From: Clostridia bacterium
GTDB taxonomy: Bacteria > Bacillota > Clostridia > Oscillospirales > Acutalibacteraceae
DNA length: 64,000 bases
Direction: 5' to 3'
Assembly (NCBI GenBank): GCA_017416345.1
Contig: JAFQCR010000011.1
Coordinates: 1-64,000 of the forward strand
Both the position numbers and the translations under genes were made by a program. This document shows positions 25,477 through 34,461 of the stretch, piece after piece (the stretch's first letter is position 1; the number at the start of each line of letters is the position of its first letter). A model generated the notes under the pieces. It made no database searches. It saw only the letters and a list, made by a program, of their open reading frames with translations, and had not been told where the DNA came from.

Positions 25477-27138
25477 ATGAACGATTTTGAGCGTTTGGCG
25501 GAGCTTTTGCTTCCCGACATTGATAAAGACCCGTCCTATTATGAGGACAAGTTCCCTGCCCGTAATCTGGGCGAGGGCGTAAGAGTGACCCGTGTTGCTC
25601 CGAGCCCCACGGGATACCTGCATTTGGGAACACTTTTTGTGTCGCTCATCAACCGTCTGGTTGCCGATTCTACCGGCGGTATCTTCTTCACCCGAATCGA
25701 GGACACCGACAAAAAGCGTGAGGTCGAGGGCGGCATTGCCGACATAATCAACGGTGTAAAGCACTTCGGCATCAAGATCGACGAAGGCTTTGTGGAGCCC
25801 GACCGTGAGGAGGGTGCCTACGGTCCTTACAAGCAGTCCATGCGTGCCGAAATTTATCAATGCTACGCAAAATCCTTGATCAAACAGGGTCTTGCCTACC
25901 CCTGCTTCTGTACCGAGGAGGACCTTGCCGCCACCCGTGCAATACAAGAGGCTAATAAAATACGCACCGGCTATCACGGTGAGTTTGCCAAGCACCGCAA
26001 CATTACGGTCGACGAGGCCGAGGCTCTTATCAAAGAGGGCAAGCCCTTCGTTGTCCGCCTTAAATCCCCCGGCTCAGAGGAAAACAAGGTCATTTTTGAC
26101 GACGGTATCAAGGGCAAGATCGAAATGCCCGAAAATGACGAGGACTTTGTTATTTTGAAGTCGGACGGAATACCTACCTACCACTTTGCTCACGCAGTAG
26201 ACGACCATCTGATGGGTACCACCCACGTCATCCGCGGTGACGAGTGGATATCCTCAACGCCCAAGCATCTGCAGTTGTTTAAGCTGCTTGGCTTCAAGGC
26301 TCCGAAATATGTTCACGTTTCGCCCATTATGAAGCTTGACAACGGTGCCAAGCGTAAGATCAGTAAACGTAAGGACCCCGAGGCCGCCGTTCACTTCTTT
26401 GCCGAGCAAGGCTACCCTGCCGAGAGTGTTATAGAGTACTTAATGACCATCGCCGCAAGCGATTTTGAGGATTGGCGCAGAGCCAACCCGACTGAGGACT
26501 ACAAGAAGTTCAAGTTCAACATAAAGAAGATGAGCGCATCGGGCGCATTGTTTGATACCGACAAGCTGAACGACGTTTCCAAGACGGTCATCAGCCGTAT
26601 GAAGGTCGACGAGGTCGTGACCCGTTTGCTCGATTGGGCCAAGGAATACGACCCCGAGTTTTACGAGATACTCCAAAAGGACGTTGACCGTGCCAAGGCG
26701 ATCTACAACATCGACCGTGAGAATCCCAAGCCGAGAAAGGATATCATCAAGTGGAGCGATGCCAAAAATTATGCCGAGTATATGTTCACCGAGCTTTATA
26801 AGCCCTGCTTTGAACTCCCCACACACATCAGCACCGAGTCGGCCGTGAAGATCCTCGAGGCTTATAAGACAGCTTACGATCCCACCCACGACAACAGCCA
26901 ATGGTTTGAGACCATCAAGTCTATCTGCCCTGCCGCTAATTTTGCAACCGATACCAAGGCTTATAAAGCCGAGCCAGAAAAGTATGCCGGCAGCCCCGGC
27001 GATGCCTCGACCATCATCCGTGTCAGCATCACGGGTCGCACCAACACCCCCGATCTTTGCAGCATTATGAAGGTTTTAGGGTACGACACCTGCATCGCTC
27101 GTATTGATGCCGCTATCGCACACTTCAAAACCGTTTGA
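25477..27138 (+). CDS. gltX: Glutamate--tRNA ligase
   Basis: The enzyme charges tRNA(Glu) with glutamate. The class I signature appears as APSPTGYLHLGT (41-52) and KISKRK (294-299, the KMSKS loop). FFTRIEDTDKKREVEGG is typical of GluRS. At 553 residues it is longer than the usual 480-500, as in a subset of clostridial GluRS. The start ATG follows GTGAGG. It is 15 bases from glnS in the same direction, so the two make an operon of related synthetases. Confidence 0.92.
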   Translation: MNDFERLAELLLPDIDKDPSYYEDKFPARNLGEGVRVTRVAPSPTGYLHLGTLFVSLINRLVADSTGGIFFTRIEDTDKKREVEGGIADIINGVKHFGIKIDEGFVEPDREEGAYGPYKQSMRAEIYQCYAKSLIKQGLAYPCFCTEEDLAATRAIQEANKIRTGYHGEFAKHRNITVDEAEALIKEGKPFVVRLKSPGSEENKVIFDDGIKGKIEMPENDEDFVILKSDGIPTYHFAHAVDDHLMGTTHVIRGDEWISSTPKHLQLFKLLGFKAPKYVHVSPIMKLDNGAKRKISKRKDPEAAVHFFAEQGYPAESVIEYLMTIAASDFEDWRRANPTEDYKKFKFNIKKMSASGALFDTDKLNDVSKTVISRMKVDEVVTRLLDWAKEYDPEFYEILQKDVDRAKAIYNIDRENPKPRKDIIKWSDAKNYAEYMFTELYKPCFELPTHISTESAVKILEAYKTAYDPTHDNSQWFETIKSICPAANFATDTKAYKAEPEKYAGSPGDASTIIRVSITGRTNTPDLCSIMKVLGYDTCIARIDAAIAHFKTV

Positions 27139-27153
27139 TTAGGAGATACAGCA

Positions 27154-28836
27154 ATGGATAACAACAATATTTTGGAAACCGAGGGTCTGCCCTCCAACTT
27201 TATTCACGATTTTATTGACGAGGACCTTGAAAAGGGTGTTTACCCTTACGTTCAGACCCGTTTCCCGCCCGAGCCTAACGGATATCTGCACATAGGACAT
27301 GCCAAGGCCATCTGCATTGACTTTGGCACCGCCGAAAAGTACAACGGCAAGTGCAACCTCCGTCTTGACGACACCAACCCCACCAAGGAGGATGTTGAGT
27401 ACGTTGATGCCATAAAAGAGGATATCAACTGGCTGGGATTCCAGTGGGACAACGTCTATTTTGCTTCGGACTACTTTGATTTCATCTATGATTGCGCTTT
27501 GAAGCTTATTGACCTTGGCTTGGCCTACGTTGACGAATCGGATGCCGATACCATCCGTGAGATGCGTGGCACATTGACCGAGGCAGGCGTGAACAGCCCC
27601 TACCGTGACCGTCCCATTGAAGAAACCAAAGATCTGTTCCGCCGAATGACCGAGGGCGAGTTCGACAACGGCTCTATGGTGCTTCGTGCCAAGATCGATA
27701 TGGCATCCCCCAACCTCAATATGCGTGACCCCGTTATCTACCGTGTGCTGAAGGCTCACCACCACCGCACAGGTGACAAGTGGTGTGTATATCCTATGTA
27801 CGACTTTGCACATCCTCTGTCCGACTTTAAGGAGGGTGTGACCCACTCGCTGTGTTCACTTGAGTTTGAAAACCACAGACCGCTTTACAACTGGTTTTTG
27901 GAGGTTTTGAACCTTCCTATGCCTCCCCGTCAGATCGAGTTCGCACGTATGAATGTCAACTACACGCTGACAAGTAAGCGTAAGTGCTTGAAGCTGGTTG
28001 CCGACGGCATTGTTGACGGCTGGAACGATCCGAGAATGGCTACCATCAGCGGTATGCGCCGCCGTGGTTACCCTGCCGAGGCCATCCGCAACTTCTGTGA
28101 AAAGATCGGTGTTTCCAAGGCCTACAGCGTTATCGACTATGCACTTTTGGAGTCTTGTGTAAGAGATCATCTTAACATCAACGCCGAGCGTGCAATGACC
28201 GTTTTGCGCCCTCTAAAGGTTGTAATCGACAACTATCCCGAGGGCAAGGTTGAGGAGATCTCGGTTGAGATCAATCCCAACAAGCCCGAGCTTGGAACCC
28301 GTACCATTGAGTTTTCACGTGAGATCTACATTGAGCAGGATGACTTCGCACTCGTTCCTCCGCCCAAGTATTTCAGACTTTGCCCCGAAAAGGAAGTCCG
28401 CTTGAAGGGCGCTTATTTCATCAAGTACGCTTCGCACGAGTGTGACGACGACGGCAACATCACCGTTGTGCATTGCACCTACGACCCTGACACCTTTGGT
28501 GGCGATGCTCCCGACGGCCGCAAGGTCAAGGGAACCCTGCATTGGGTCTCGGCCGCACACTCCGTTGATGCAGAGATCAGACTTTATGACCGTCTGTTTA
28601 ACGTTGAGAATCCTTCGGACGAAGAGGGTGTTTCAAGCTTCAAGGACAACCTCAACCCCGATTCGCTCACAATTCTCACAGGTGCAAAGTGTGAGGCATT
28701 TATGAAGGATGCCAAACCCGGTGACAAGTATCAGTTTATGCGCCAGGGATATTTCTGCGTTGATACCTTGAGCACCCCCGACCACCTCATCATCAACCGC
28801 ACCGTTGCTTTGAAGGATTCGTTCCAGAAGAAGTAA
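27154..28836 (+). CDS. glnS: Glutamine--tRNA ligase
   Basis: The enzyme charges tRNA(Gln) directly. The 560-residue protein has RFPPEPNGYLHIGHAKA (HIGH at 46-49), NLRLDDTNPTKEDVEYVD and a KMSKS-loop variant LTSKRK near 272. A C-terminal anticodon-binding beta-barrel includes VRLKGAYFIKY and GTLHWVSA. These match GlnRS, not GluRS. Most Gram-positive bacteria lack GlnRS and make Gln-tRNA with GatCAB, so its presence is worth noting. The start follows TTAGGAGA. A GTAGGG repeat pair lies right after the stop. Confidence 0.93.
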   Translation: MDNNNILETEGLPSNFIHDFIDEDLEKGVYPYVQTRFPPEPNGYLHIGHAKAICIDFGTAEKYNGKCNLRLDDTNPTKEDVEYVDAIKEDINWLGFQWDNVYFASDYFDFIYDCALKLIDLGLAYVDESDADTIREMRGTLTEAGVNSPYRDRPIEETKDLFRRMTEGEFDNGSMVLRAKIDMASPNLNMRDPVIYRVLKAHHHRTGDKWCVYPMYDFAHPLSDFKEGVTHSLCSLEFENHRPLYNWFLEVLNLPMPPRQIEFARMNVNYTLTSKRKCLKLVADGIVDGWNDPRMATISGMRRRGYPAEAIRNFCEKIGVSKAYSVIDYALLESCVRDHLNINAERAMTVLRPLKVVIDNYPEGKVEEISVEINPNKPELGTRTIEFSREIYIEQDDFALVPPPKYFRLCPEKEVRLKGAYFIKYASHECDDDGNITVVHCTYDPDTFGGDAPDGRKVKGTLHWVSAAHSVDAEIRLYDRLFNVENPSDEEGVSSFKDNLNPDSLTILTGAKCEAFMKDAKPGDKYQFMRQGYFCVDTLSTPDHLIINRTVALKDSFQKK

Positions 28837-28845
28837 TCTACAACC

Positions 28846-28896
28846 GTAGGGGCGAACTGTGTTCGCCCGCGGACCGTCGAGGACGCCGGTCCCTAC
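28846..28896. repeat. Two GTAGGG hairpin repeats back to back
   Basis: Unit 28846-28870 (plus) has a GTAGGGG border and complementary GCGAAC/GTTCGC arms. Unit 28869-28896 (minus) matches the unit at 8263-8290 at 27 of 28 bases. They lie in the glnS to Nif3-gene gap. Confidence 0.8.
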
Positions 28897-28903
28897 AAAA
28901 CAA

Positions 28904-28944
28904 TCAAAGCCTCTGCAATGAATACTGCTTGCAGGGGCTTTTAA
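28904..28944 (+). terminator. Probable terminator after glnS
   Basis: Two arms near 28908-28918 and 28931-28942 pair as AAGCC-CTGCAA with TTGCAG-GGCTT, with one T-G wobble pair, and end in TTTT. Confidence 0.6.
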
Positions 28945-28965
28945 CAAAATAAGGATGTGACAGAA

Positions 28966-29715
28966 ATGAAGGTCAAGGAAATACTTGAATTTTTGTACGG
29001 TCTAGCACCGAAGGAGCTTGCCGAGGGCTTTGACAACGTCGGTCTTTTGGTAGGTGACGAAAACGCCGAGGTCAAGGGCATTATGGTGTCGCTCGATTGC
29101 TTCGACGAGGTCATCGACCGAGCCGAGGATCTTGGCGCTAACCTTATCGTGACCCACCATCCCATAATTTTTGACCCGTTAAAATCGGTCACAGCCGACA
29201 CTCTTGTCTATAAGCTGATTTCAAAAGGCATTTCGGTCATTTCGATGCACACCAACCTCGACCAGGCTGACGGCGGTGTAAATGATGCCTTGTGTGAGGC
29301 TCTCGGTCTTTACGACGTTGAACAGCTTGTCACAGCAGACGGATTTTCAATGCGAAAGGGCTATCTCGACCAGCCCGAAGACCCTTATTCCTTTGCACGG
29401 CACATCAAGGAAGCACTTGGCGGTACGGTCAAGTTTGTGGCAGGCGACCACGATATCACCACCGTTGCCGTGTGCGGCGGTTCGGGTGCGGATTTCATTT
29501 TTGATGCCGTCAACGCCGAGGCCGATGCACTTGTCACCGCCGACGTCAAGCACCATTTATTCATTGAGGCAGGTCGGCTCGGCATTTCGCTGTACGATGC
29601 AGGCCACTTCAACACCGAGGACGTTATCGTTTCGGTACTCTGCCGTGACATTGCAGGTGCCTTCCCCGAAATCGACGTGTCCGAATGTCATTTTTCAAAA
29701 ATTGAATCAATATAA
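28966..29715 (+). CDS. Nif3-like dinuclear metal protein
   Basis: The 249-residue protein belongs to the Nif3 (DUF34) family, which forms ring-shaped hexamers with a two-metal site. Ligand motifs are NVGLLVGD, LIVTHHPIIFDPL (HH), MHTNLDQADGG, and VKHHLFIEAG with HFNTE near the C-terminus. The in vivo role of the family is not settled. I chose ATG 28966 with AAGGATG upstream; a GTG 9 bases earlier is poorly placed. Its last 50 or so codons (from about 29565) are repeated at 32163-32321 with only synonymous changes. Confidence 0.9.
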   Translation: MKVKEILEFLYGLAPKELAEGFDNVGLLVGDENAEVKGIMVSLDCFDEVIDRAEDLGANLIVTHHPIIFDPLKSVTADTLVYKLISKGISVISMHTNLDQADGGVNDALCEALGLYDVEQLVTADGFSMRKGYLDQPEDPYSFARHIKEALGGTVKFVAGDHDITTVAVCGGSGADFIFDAVNAEADALVTADVKHHLFIEAGRLGISLYDAGHFNTEDVIVSVLCRDIAGAFPEIDVSECHFSKIESI

Positions 29716-29720
29716 ATTAC

Positions 29721-29757
29721 AAAGCGTTTCGGAAACCAAAATTTCCGAAACGCTTTG
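29721..29757. terminator. Bidirectional terminator between Nif3-family and GH42-like genes
   Basis: A perfect 15-bp stem (29721-29735 with 29742-29756) lies between the convergent genes. Confidence 0.87.
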
Positions 29758-29774
29758 TCTTTTGTGTTGGTTTA

Positions 29775-32066
29775 TTATTCAGTTATCTTAAACATTTTTG
29801 TTTCGCCGAAATATGCATCGAACTCAATCTCGGTCACGCCCTGACCGTAGAATTTATCCTCGTATACCTCATAAACATCACACTTTTTTGGGAAACGGAT
29901 CGTTTTCTTGCCACCGCTTGCTGCGTGGAAAGTGATATATCGGTTACCGACATACAAAACATCCTCGGAATCGCAGTAGACGTGGACACCTGCAAACTTG
30001 GCAATACTGCGCAAAACGCTGCGGTCAATGCTCTTTGAGCCGTAAAGCACCGAGGTATAACCGTCACATTCCTTGACCGAAACGGCAGGATGACCGCTTG
30101 CCGCAAAATGTGCGATATCAATAGCCTTTTCGTCAACCGAGTAGAACATCGGATACAAATAGGTTTCGTAGTACCGATTCGGTGTCACGGCCGAGGATAC
30201 ACTTATGTGCCTGCGGCGGTCAAACCGTCCGTAAAGCTCACGACGACCAAAGCCTTCCGAAATGGGATGCTCTTCACCGTCCCAACGGAACATTGCATCA
30301 TATCGGTCGTTGATCATTGCGGTTTTGATTCCCGTCAAGGCTTCGATATGCTCGGCCGACATCTTTTGCTCGGCTTCGAGGTCGATAAAGCCTGCCCCGT
30401 ACATCCAGACGGCCACCGCATTATCCTTTTTAAGCTTAGCCTTTATGACCTCTCGTTCCTCTTTTGTCAATACAAATGCGTTCATAAATACATACATCTT
30501 GTAAGACGGCATATTCGGGTTGGCCATATCGTTGTGATAATATTGGTCGCCGGATGCACCGACATACGGCATTTCGTACATTCTCGAGAACTCAAACAGG
30601 TCACGTGATGTGCAGTAGGATGCCGCCGTCATGGATTCTTCGTCAAAAATATAGGCAATCTCGTTTTTCTTTCGGCGGTCGTGGGCATAAAAGTCGGCTG
30701 TTATCTCGGTCTGCTTTTTGAAAAGATCGTAAATCTCGGGGTATTTGAAACGCTTACCGCCGACAAGCTGGTCAAACCACCATTGCTTCATATCGTTACA
30801 GATGCATTTTCCAAACTCACGCTTTAACAGATTAAGCGTATCGACCATATCAAAGCAGTAGTATTTTTCCTTAAAATACCGGTTTTCTGCCACGGTTCTT
30901 GTGTCATCCTGACACATATAAACCATATTGTTGAGCGAGAATGAGTCCTCAACAACACGCTGTGAGGTGGCACCGCCCGGCAGACGGTTTTCGTAAACAC
31001 AGGGATTTTCAATAAAATCGACCACTCCGCTGTCCATCAGCATTCGGGTTGCGGCCGCCTGACCGTTTCGAGGAATATGGGTACTGCATTGAGCGCCCGA
31101 ACAGTAGCCAACAAGTCGGTCGGGCGTCAGTTCTTTTATGATTTTGGCAAAATAGATCTGTGAGCGAACGGTGCCCTCGTGCCAACAACGATAAAAATCG
31201 TAGACGTGCATATAATTATCGAAATCAATAAACGAGCCTAAATGTGTGCCGTTGTTGTAGGCAGGCGGAACATCCTCAGTGGCAAGAATATAGCGCGGAG
31301 GAACCGAGGCGTGTTGGTCGACCATTCCCGAAAAATAATGCTCATCATAGGTGGGGATCTTCGGGTTGTTAATGGTGGCTTTAGGGTCCTTCCAGGCCTT
31401 CTTCAGAGCTTCATCAGTGCCGTATTTATTTTTAAGGTAGTATGAAAACTCACGGCGGAATGCTTCGGAATAACCTAGGCAACGCTTTTTGGAATCGTCT
31501 ACCAATGGTAACTTACAAACCCATTCCGAGGTGTTGCCGGCCGTGGGGAAGCAACAAATAATGCGGTCAAAATAGGGCAACTTCATTACCCTTTTCCAAA
31601 GTGTGCGTAGCTGTTCGCCTGCGGCTTCACGCCATTTTTGAGAGCAAAGCGAGTACCAATGCGGAGCTATCGTGTCATAGCATTCCGAGAAAATTCGTGC
31701 GGACGGCCGTGCGCCGTCGCTGTAGGTGACACATTCCTCGGGGTTGGCCTCGATCCACTCGTTTGAGGGATGCATACCAAAACGTGCGATGATGTAGGCA
31801 TCGGGTATGGTATCAAGCAGCATCCTTGCCTCTCGGTCAAAGACCTCCAAAGCATTGGGCTGAAGCCAAAGCGTGTTGCATTCAAGGAAGAAGATCTTGA
31901 AGCCCGATTTTGACAGTTGCTTAAAGTATTCCGCATTAAAGTCAATGGTTATATTGCCGTTTTCATCGGCCGAGCGTGTACGAATAAATACCGCAGGCGA
32001 TGTGTGCGGCACACCGTCAATAAAAATGGTATTGACGCCGTTGTGCATTTTCACTTCTGCTTTCAT
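29775..32066 (-). CDS. GH42-like glycoside hydrolase (GH-A clan)
   Basis: I place the start at 32066, where ATG follows GGAGGG; longer in-frame versions run back into the Nif3-gene remnant. The 763-residue protein has an N-terminal barrel with beta-galactosidase-like phrases (FKQLSKSGFKIFFLECNTLW; YSEAFRREFSYYLKNKYG). A middle domain resembles the trimerisation domain (YKMYVFMNAFVLTKEEREVI). A C-terminal beta domain ends VTEIEFDAYFGETKM. I cannot point with certainty to both catalytic Glu residues. There is no signal peptide, so it acts on imported oligosaccharides. It lies exactly between the two copies of the Nif3-gene 3' end, suggesting it arrived as an insert. Confidence 0.7.
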   Translation of the reverse strand: MKAEVKMHNGVNTIFIDGVPHTSPAVFIRTRSADENGNITIDFNAEYFKQLSKSGFKIFFLECNTLWLQPNALEVFDREARMLLDTIPDAYIIARFGMHPSNEWIEANPEECVTYSDGARPSARIFSECYDTIAPHWYSLCSQKWREAAGEQLRTLWKRVMKLPYFDRIICCFPTAGNTSEWVCKLPLVDDSKKRCLGYSEAFRREFSYYLKNKYGTDEALKKAWKDPKATINNPKIPTYDEHYFSGMVDQHASVPPRYILATEDVPPAYNNGTHLGSFIDFDNYMHVYDFYRCWHEGTVRSQIYFAKIIKELTPDRLVGYCSGAQCSTHIPRNGQAAATRMLMDSGVVDFIENPCVYENRLPGGATSQRVVEDSFSLNNMVYMCQDDTRTVAENRYFKEKYYCFDMVDTLNLLKREFGKCICNDMKQWWFDQLVGGKRFKYPEIYDLFKKQTEITADFYAHDRRKKNEIAYIFDEESMTAASYCTSRDLFEFSRMYEMPYVGASGDQYYHNDMANPNMPSYKMYVFMNAFVLTKEEREVIKAKLKKDNAVAVWMYGAGFIDLEAEQKMSAEHIEALTGIKTAMINDRYDAMFRWDGEEHPISEGFGRRELYGRFDRRRHISVSSAVTPNRYYETYLYPMFYSVDEKAIDIAHFAASGHPAVSVKECDGYTSVLYGSKSIDRSVLRSIAKFAGVHVYCDSEDVLYVGNRYITFHAASGGKKTIRFPKKCDVYEVYEDKFYGQGVTEIEFDAYFGETKMFKITE

Positions 32067-32093
32067 TTTAACACCCTCCGAATCGTTTTTTAC

Positions 32094-32122
32094 ATTGTAC
32101 AATACAGGGTGCAACGTAGCAA
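32094..32122 (-). promoter_or_regulatory. Promoter of the GH42-like gene
   Basis: On the minus strand TTGCTA (32122-32117), 17 bases, TACAAT (32099-32094). The start codon is about 28 bases downstream. This lies between the gene and the Nif3 remnant. Confidence 0.6.
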
Positions 32123-32162
32123 TACACAATCCAATAATTTTTATTTCACATTTCGATATTAC

Positions 32163-32321
32163 CTGTTTATAGAGGCAGGTCGACTTGGTATTTCGCTTTA
32201 CGATGCAGGTCACTTTAACACCGAGGACGTTATCGTTTCGGTACTCTGCCGTGATATTGCAGGCGCTTTTCCTGAAATCGACGTGTCCGAATGTCATTTT
32301 TCAAAAATTGAATCTATTTAA
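32163..32321 (+). pseudogene. Remnant: 3' end of a Nif3-family gene
   Basis: This stretch encodes the final 52 residues of the intact gene at 28966-29715 (from LFIEAGRLGIS to HFSKIESI), with the same stop position. Comparing the two by eye I count about 15 base differences, every one synonymous. Similarity stops sharply just before the conserved histidine pair, and there is no start codon or ribosome binding site. It is therefore not a working gene. The synonymous-only pattern shows that both copies spent time under selection as protein, so this copy comes from a diverged but functional relative. Confidence 0.88.
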
Positions 32322-32360
32322 AAAATGGCCCGTGGAAGTTTCTTCCCACGGGTCATTTTA
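32322..32360 (+). terminator. Terminator after the Nif3 remnant
   Basis: A hairpin (32322-32337 with 32343-32359, a few imperfect pairs) ends in TTTTA. It differs in sequence from the terminator after the intact gene. It lies between convergent reading directions and may also serve the GH39-like gene. Confidence 0.75.
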
Positions 32361-32412
32361 TGTGATTAGTATGCTCAATATTATTAAAGCGATTTTAACA
32401 AAACAAGTTTCT

Positions 32413-33762
32413 TCACAGGATATCAAACTCAAACGTATCCCTCTCGCAATAAATAAGAGGATATTCTTTTATTGGCCATGCAGCATCGTCTTCAGTTCGC
32501 TCAAAAGCCTCACCGGTCATCATATCAATAACAACGGGATCTTTAAGTTTTGAAGAAGGAGATTGTGTGATATTGCAAGGCTTATTAACCTCCTCGCATC
32601 CCACCACCGGCACGCTTAACCAATACGCCATACATGGCTTGCCGTTGTGCATAAACGATACCGTTGTGACGGGAGTATTGGGGTCGCAGGTTGTTCCCTT
32701 GCCCTCGACCACTGCGAGGTCATCTATGAGATTATTCTCATCACTTAAAACGTTAGCGGCATTGGTAAGTGCCTTATAAGTCTTTTTTGGGGAGTAGGTT
32801 ATGCCGTTAAGAACACCTTGTGCGGCAGGCTTTTTAAGCACCTCAACTACCTTTTCATAAGGCTTTTGCCAAAGGTCAACAACCATGAAAATCGAGGTCA
32901 ATTTCAAGCCGTTCTTGAGGTCTAAAAAGCAACGGCGCAGATGCCACACCGCTTGATTGTGTTCGCTTCCGCCACCTTCGGGGCATTTTGCGTGTCCAAC
33001 CGGATGCCAAGATGCATGTCCGCCCTCGCCCATCCATATTTCAACTTGTTCAAAGCCCAAATCGTCCAAAATTTTTCTTGCATATACCGTGCGTTGCGAG
33101 TTCCAGCCGTTTTCGGGGAATGGGTCATAGTTGTGTGCGCTGTAAAAATGGACTTCATCTTTTTCAAGATTGGAAAAAACGTTGTAAACAAACTCGGGGT
33201 GAGAACAGCATAAACAAAAGCCGATTTTGGCGGTGGGCAACACACTGCGAACAACTGCACCCGTTAATTTTATAAGTTCGGCAAGTTTTTCGGGAGAGGA
33301 TTTCCCGGGATACCAAAAATGCTCAAGGTCGGGCTCGTTCCATATTTCGTAGTGGGTAATGCGATCTTTAAAATGCTCGGTCATAGCCTTAACATAGTTT
33401 ATCCAAGCTGTAAGACACTCTTCATCGTAAAGTGTAGGCACACATCCCACGGCGGTAGAATTGGGAGCATCGGGCATATACAAGGGATTGCCGTAGCCAA
33501 CGTTGAACCATGGCTCCATACCTCTTTTTATGAGGTTATCCACCATACCGTCAAGCCACGAAAAGTCGTAAACGCCCTTCTCGGTTTCGGTTCTTGCCCA
33601 ACCCGTCTGCACACGGACGGGCTTAATTCCCATAGCTCCCACAAGGTCATAGCACCTTTCGGGGTCAAAAAGGTCGCGGTCATAACACTCAAACCCAATG
33701 CCGACACGGGAGCTTTTTATTTCATTTGAAGATTTTGTCTTTAAGCATCCTATAAGCTTCAT
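32413..33762 (-). CDS. GH39-like glycoside hydrolase (GH-A clan)
   Basis: The 449-residue TIM-barrel enzyme has YEIWNEPD with the acid/base Glu143 and VEIWMGEGG with the probable nucleophile Glu246. Spacing and order fit GH39-type beta-xylosidases, though GH5- or GH30-like relatives are possible. There is no signal peptide, so it should work in the cytoplasm. It is the last gene of a four-gene run with dehydrogenase, dehydratase and aldolase, so it probably releases the monosaccharide those enzymes break down. The start follows AGGAGA, 36 bases after the aldolase stop. Confidence 0.8.
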   Translation of the reverse strand: MKLIGCLKTKSSNEIKSSRVGIGFECYDRDLFDPERCYDLVGAMGIKPVRVQTGWARTETEKGVYDFSWLDGMVDNLIKRGMEPWFNVGYGNPLYMPDAPNSTAVGCVPTLYDEECLTAWINYVKAMTEHFKDRITHYEIWNEPDLEHFWYPGKSSPEKLAELIKLTGAVVRSVLPTAKIGFCLCCSHPEFVYNVFSNLEKDEVHFYSAHNYDPFPENGWNSQRTVYARKILDDLGFEQVEIWMGEGGHASWHPVGHAKCPEGGGSEHNQAVWHLRRCFLDLKNGLKLTSIFMVVDLWQKPYEKVVEVLKKPAAQGVLNGITYSPKKTYKALTNAANVLSDENNLIDDLAVVEGKGTTCDPNTPVTTVSFMHNGKPCMAYWLSVPVVGCEEVNKPCNITQSPSSKLKDPVVIDMMTGEAFERTEDDAAWPIKEYPLIYCERDTFEFDIL

Positions 33763-33798
33763 AATGATTTCTCCTGTAAATCAAACGCACTTGAATAT

Positions 33799-34461
33799 TT
33801 ATTCGACAAGCCCTCTTGCTTGGTTCATTCTTTCAACGTGAAGGCGAGTTAAGGCGGCAATACCCTCAAAATCTCGGTTGGCAATAAGTTCGGGCTTTAA
33901 GATTGAAGCACCCGTTCCGACCGCACACGCACCTGCCTTGAAAAAGTCACCGATAGTATCGGGATTCACACCTCCTGTGCAAAGAAACGGAACGTGTGAA
34001 AGAGGACGTGTTATGTTCACAAGATAACCTATATCATCCTTGGTTATGGGGAACATTTTAACGATATCCGCACCTGCTCTGTAAGCCGTCATAACCTCGG
34101 TGGGTGTGAATGCACCGGGGATGGAAATCATCCCCATTTGCTTGGTCAGTTTGATAATATCGGTATTAACGTCGGGTGAAAGCAGAAATTTTGCTCCTGC
34201 TTGCTTTGCGGCAACGACATATTTCTCATCAATAACCGTACCTGCTCCAACCAACATTTTGTCGCCCATCGTTTCATAAATCGTGCGGATAGCTAAGGCG
34301 GTTTTCTCGGCAGTGTCTCGGTCACTTGGGTCAAAAGTAACCTCTGCAACACGCACACCACCGTCGTAAACAGCACGTATAACATCGGGGATGAGCGACA
34401 AATCTATACCGCGAAGAATAACCATAAGACCTTGTTGCTTAATATATTCCAAATCACTCAT
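33799..34461 (-). CDS. KDPG/KHG-type aldolase
   Basis: The enzyme splits a 2-keto-3-deoxy sugar acid, often phosphorylated, into pyruvate and an aldehyde through a Schiff base. The 220-residue barrel has VAEVTFDPSD (catalytic Glu40), AGTVIDEKYV, LSPDVNTDI and ADIVKMFP with the Schiff-base Lys135. Its start overlaps the dehydratase stop by 8 bases, so the two are translationally coupled. No sugar acid kinase is present nearby. Either the substrate is unphosphorylated or the kinase lies elsewhere. Confidence 0.9.
   Translation of the reverse strand: MSDLEYIKQQGLMVILRGIDLSLIPDVIRAVYDGGVRVAEVTFDPSDRDTAEKTALAIRTIYETMGDKMLVGAGTVIDEKYVVAAKQAGAKFLLSPDVNTDIIKLTKQMGMISIPGAFTPTEVMTAYRAGADIVKMFPITKDDIGYLVNITRPLSHVPFLCTGGVNPDTIGDFFKAGACAVGTGASILKPELIANRDFEGIAALTRLHVERMNQARGLVE

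Noticed and set aside
31917-32321. A 134-codon plus-strand frame ending in the Nif3 C-terminus
   Set aside because: It joins antisense GH42-like sequence to the Nif3 remnant by chance; no start signals. Recorded as a remnant, not a gene.
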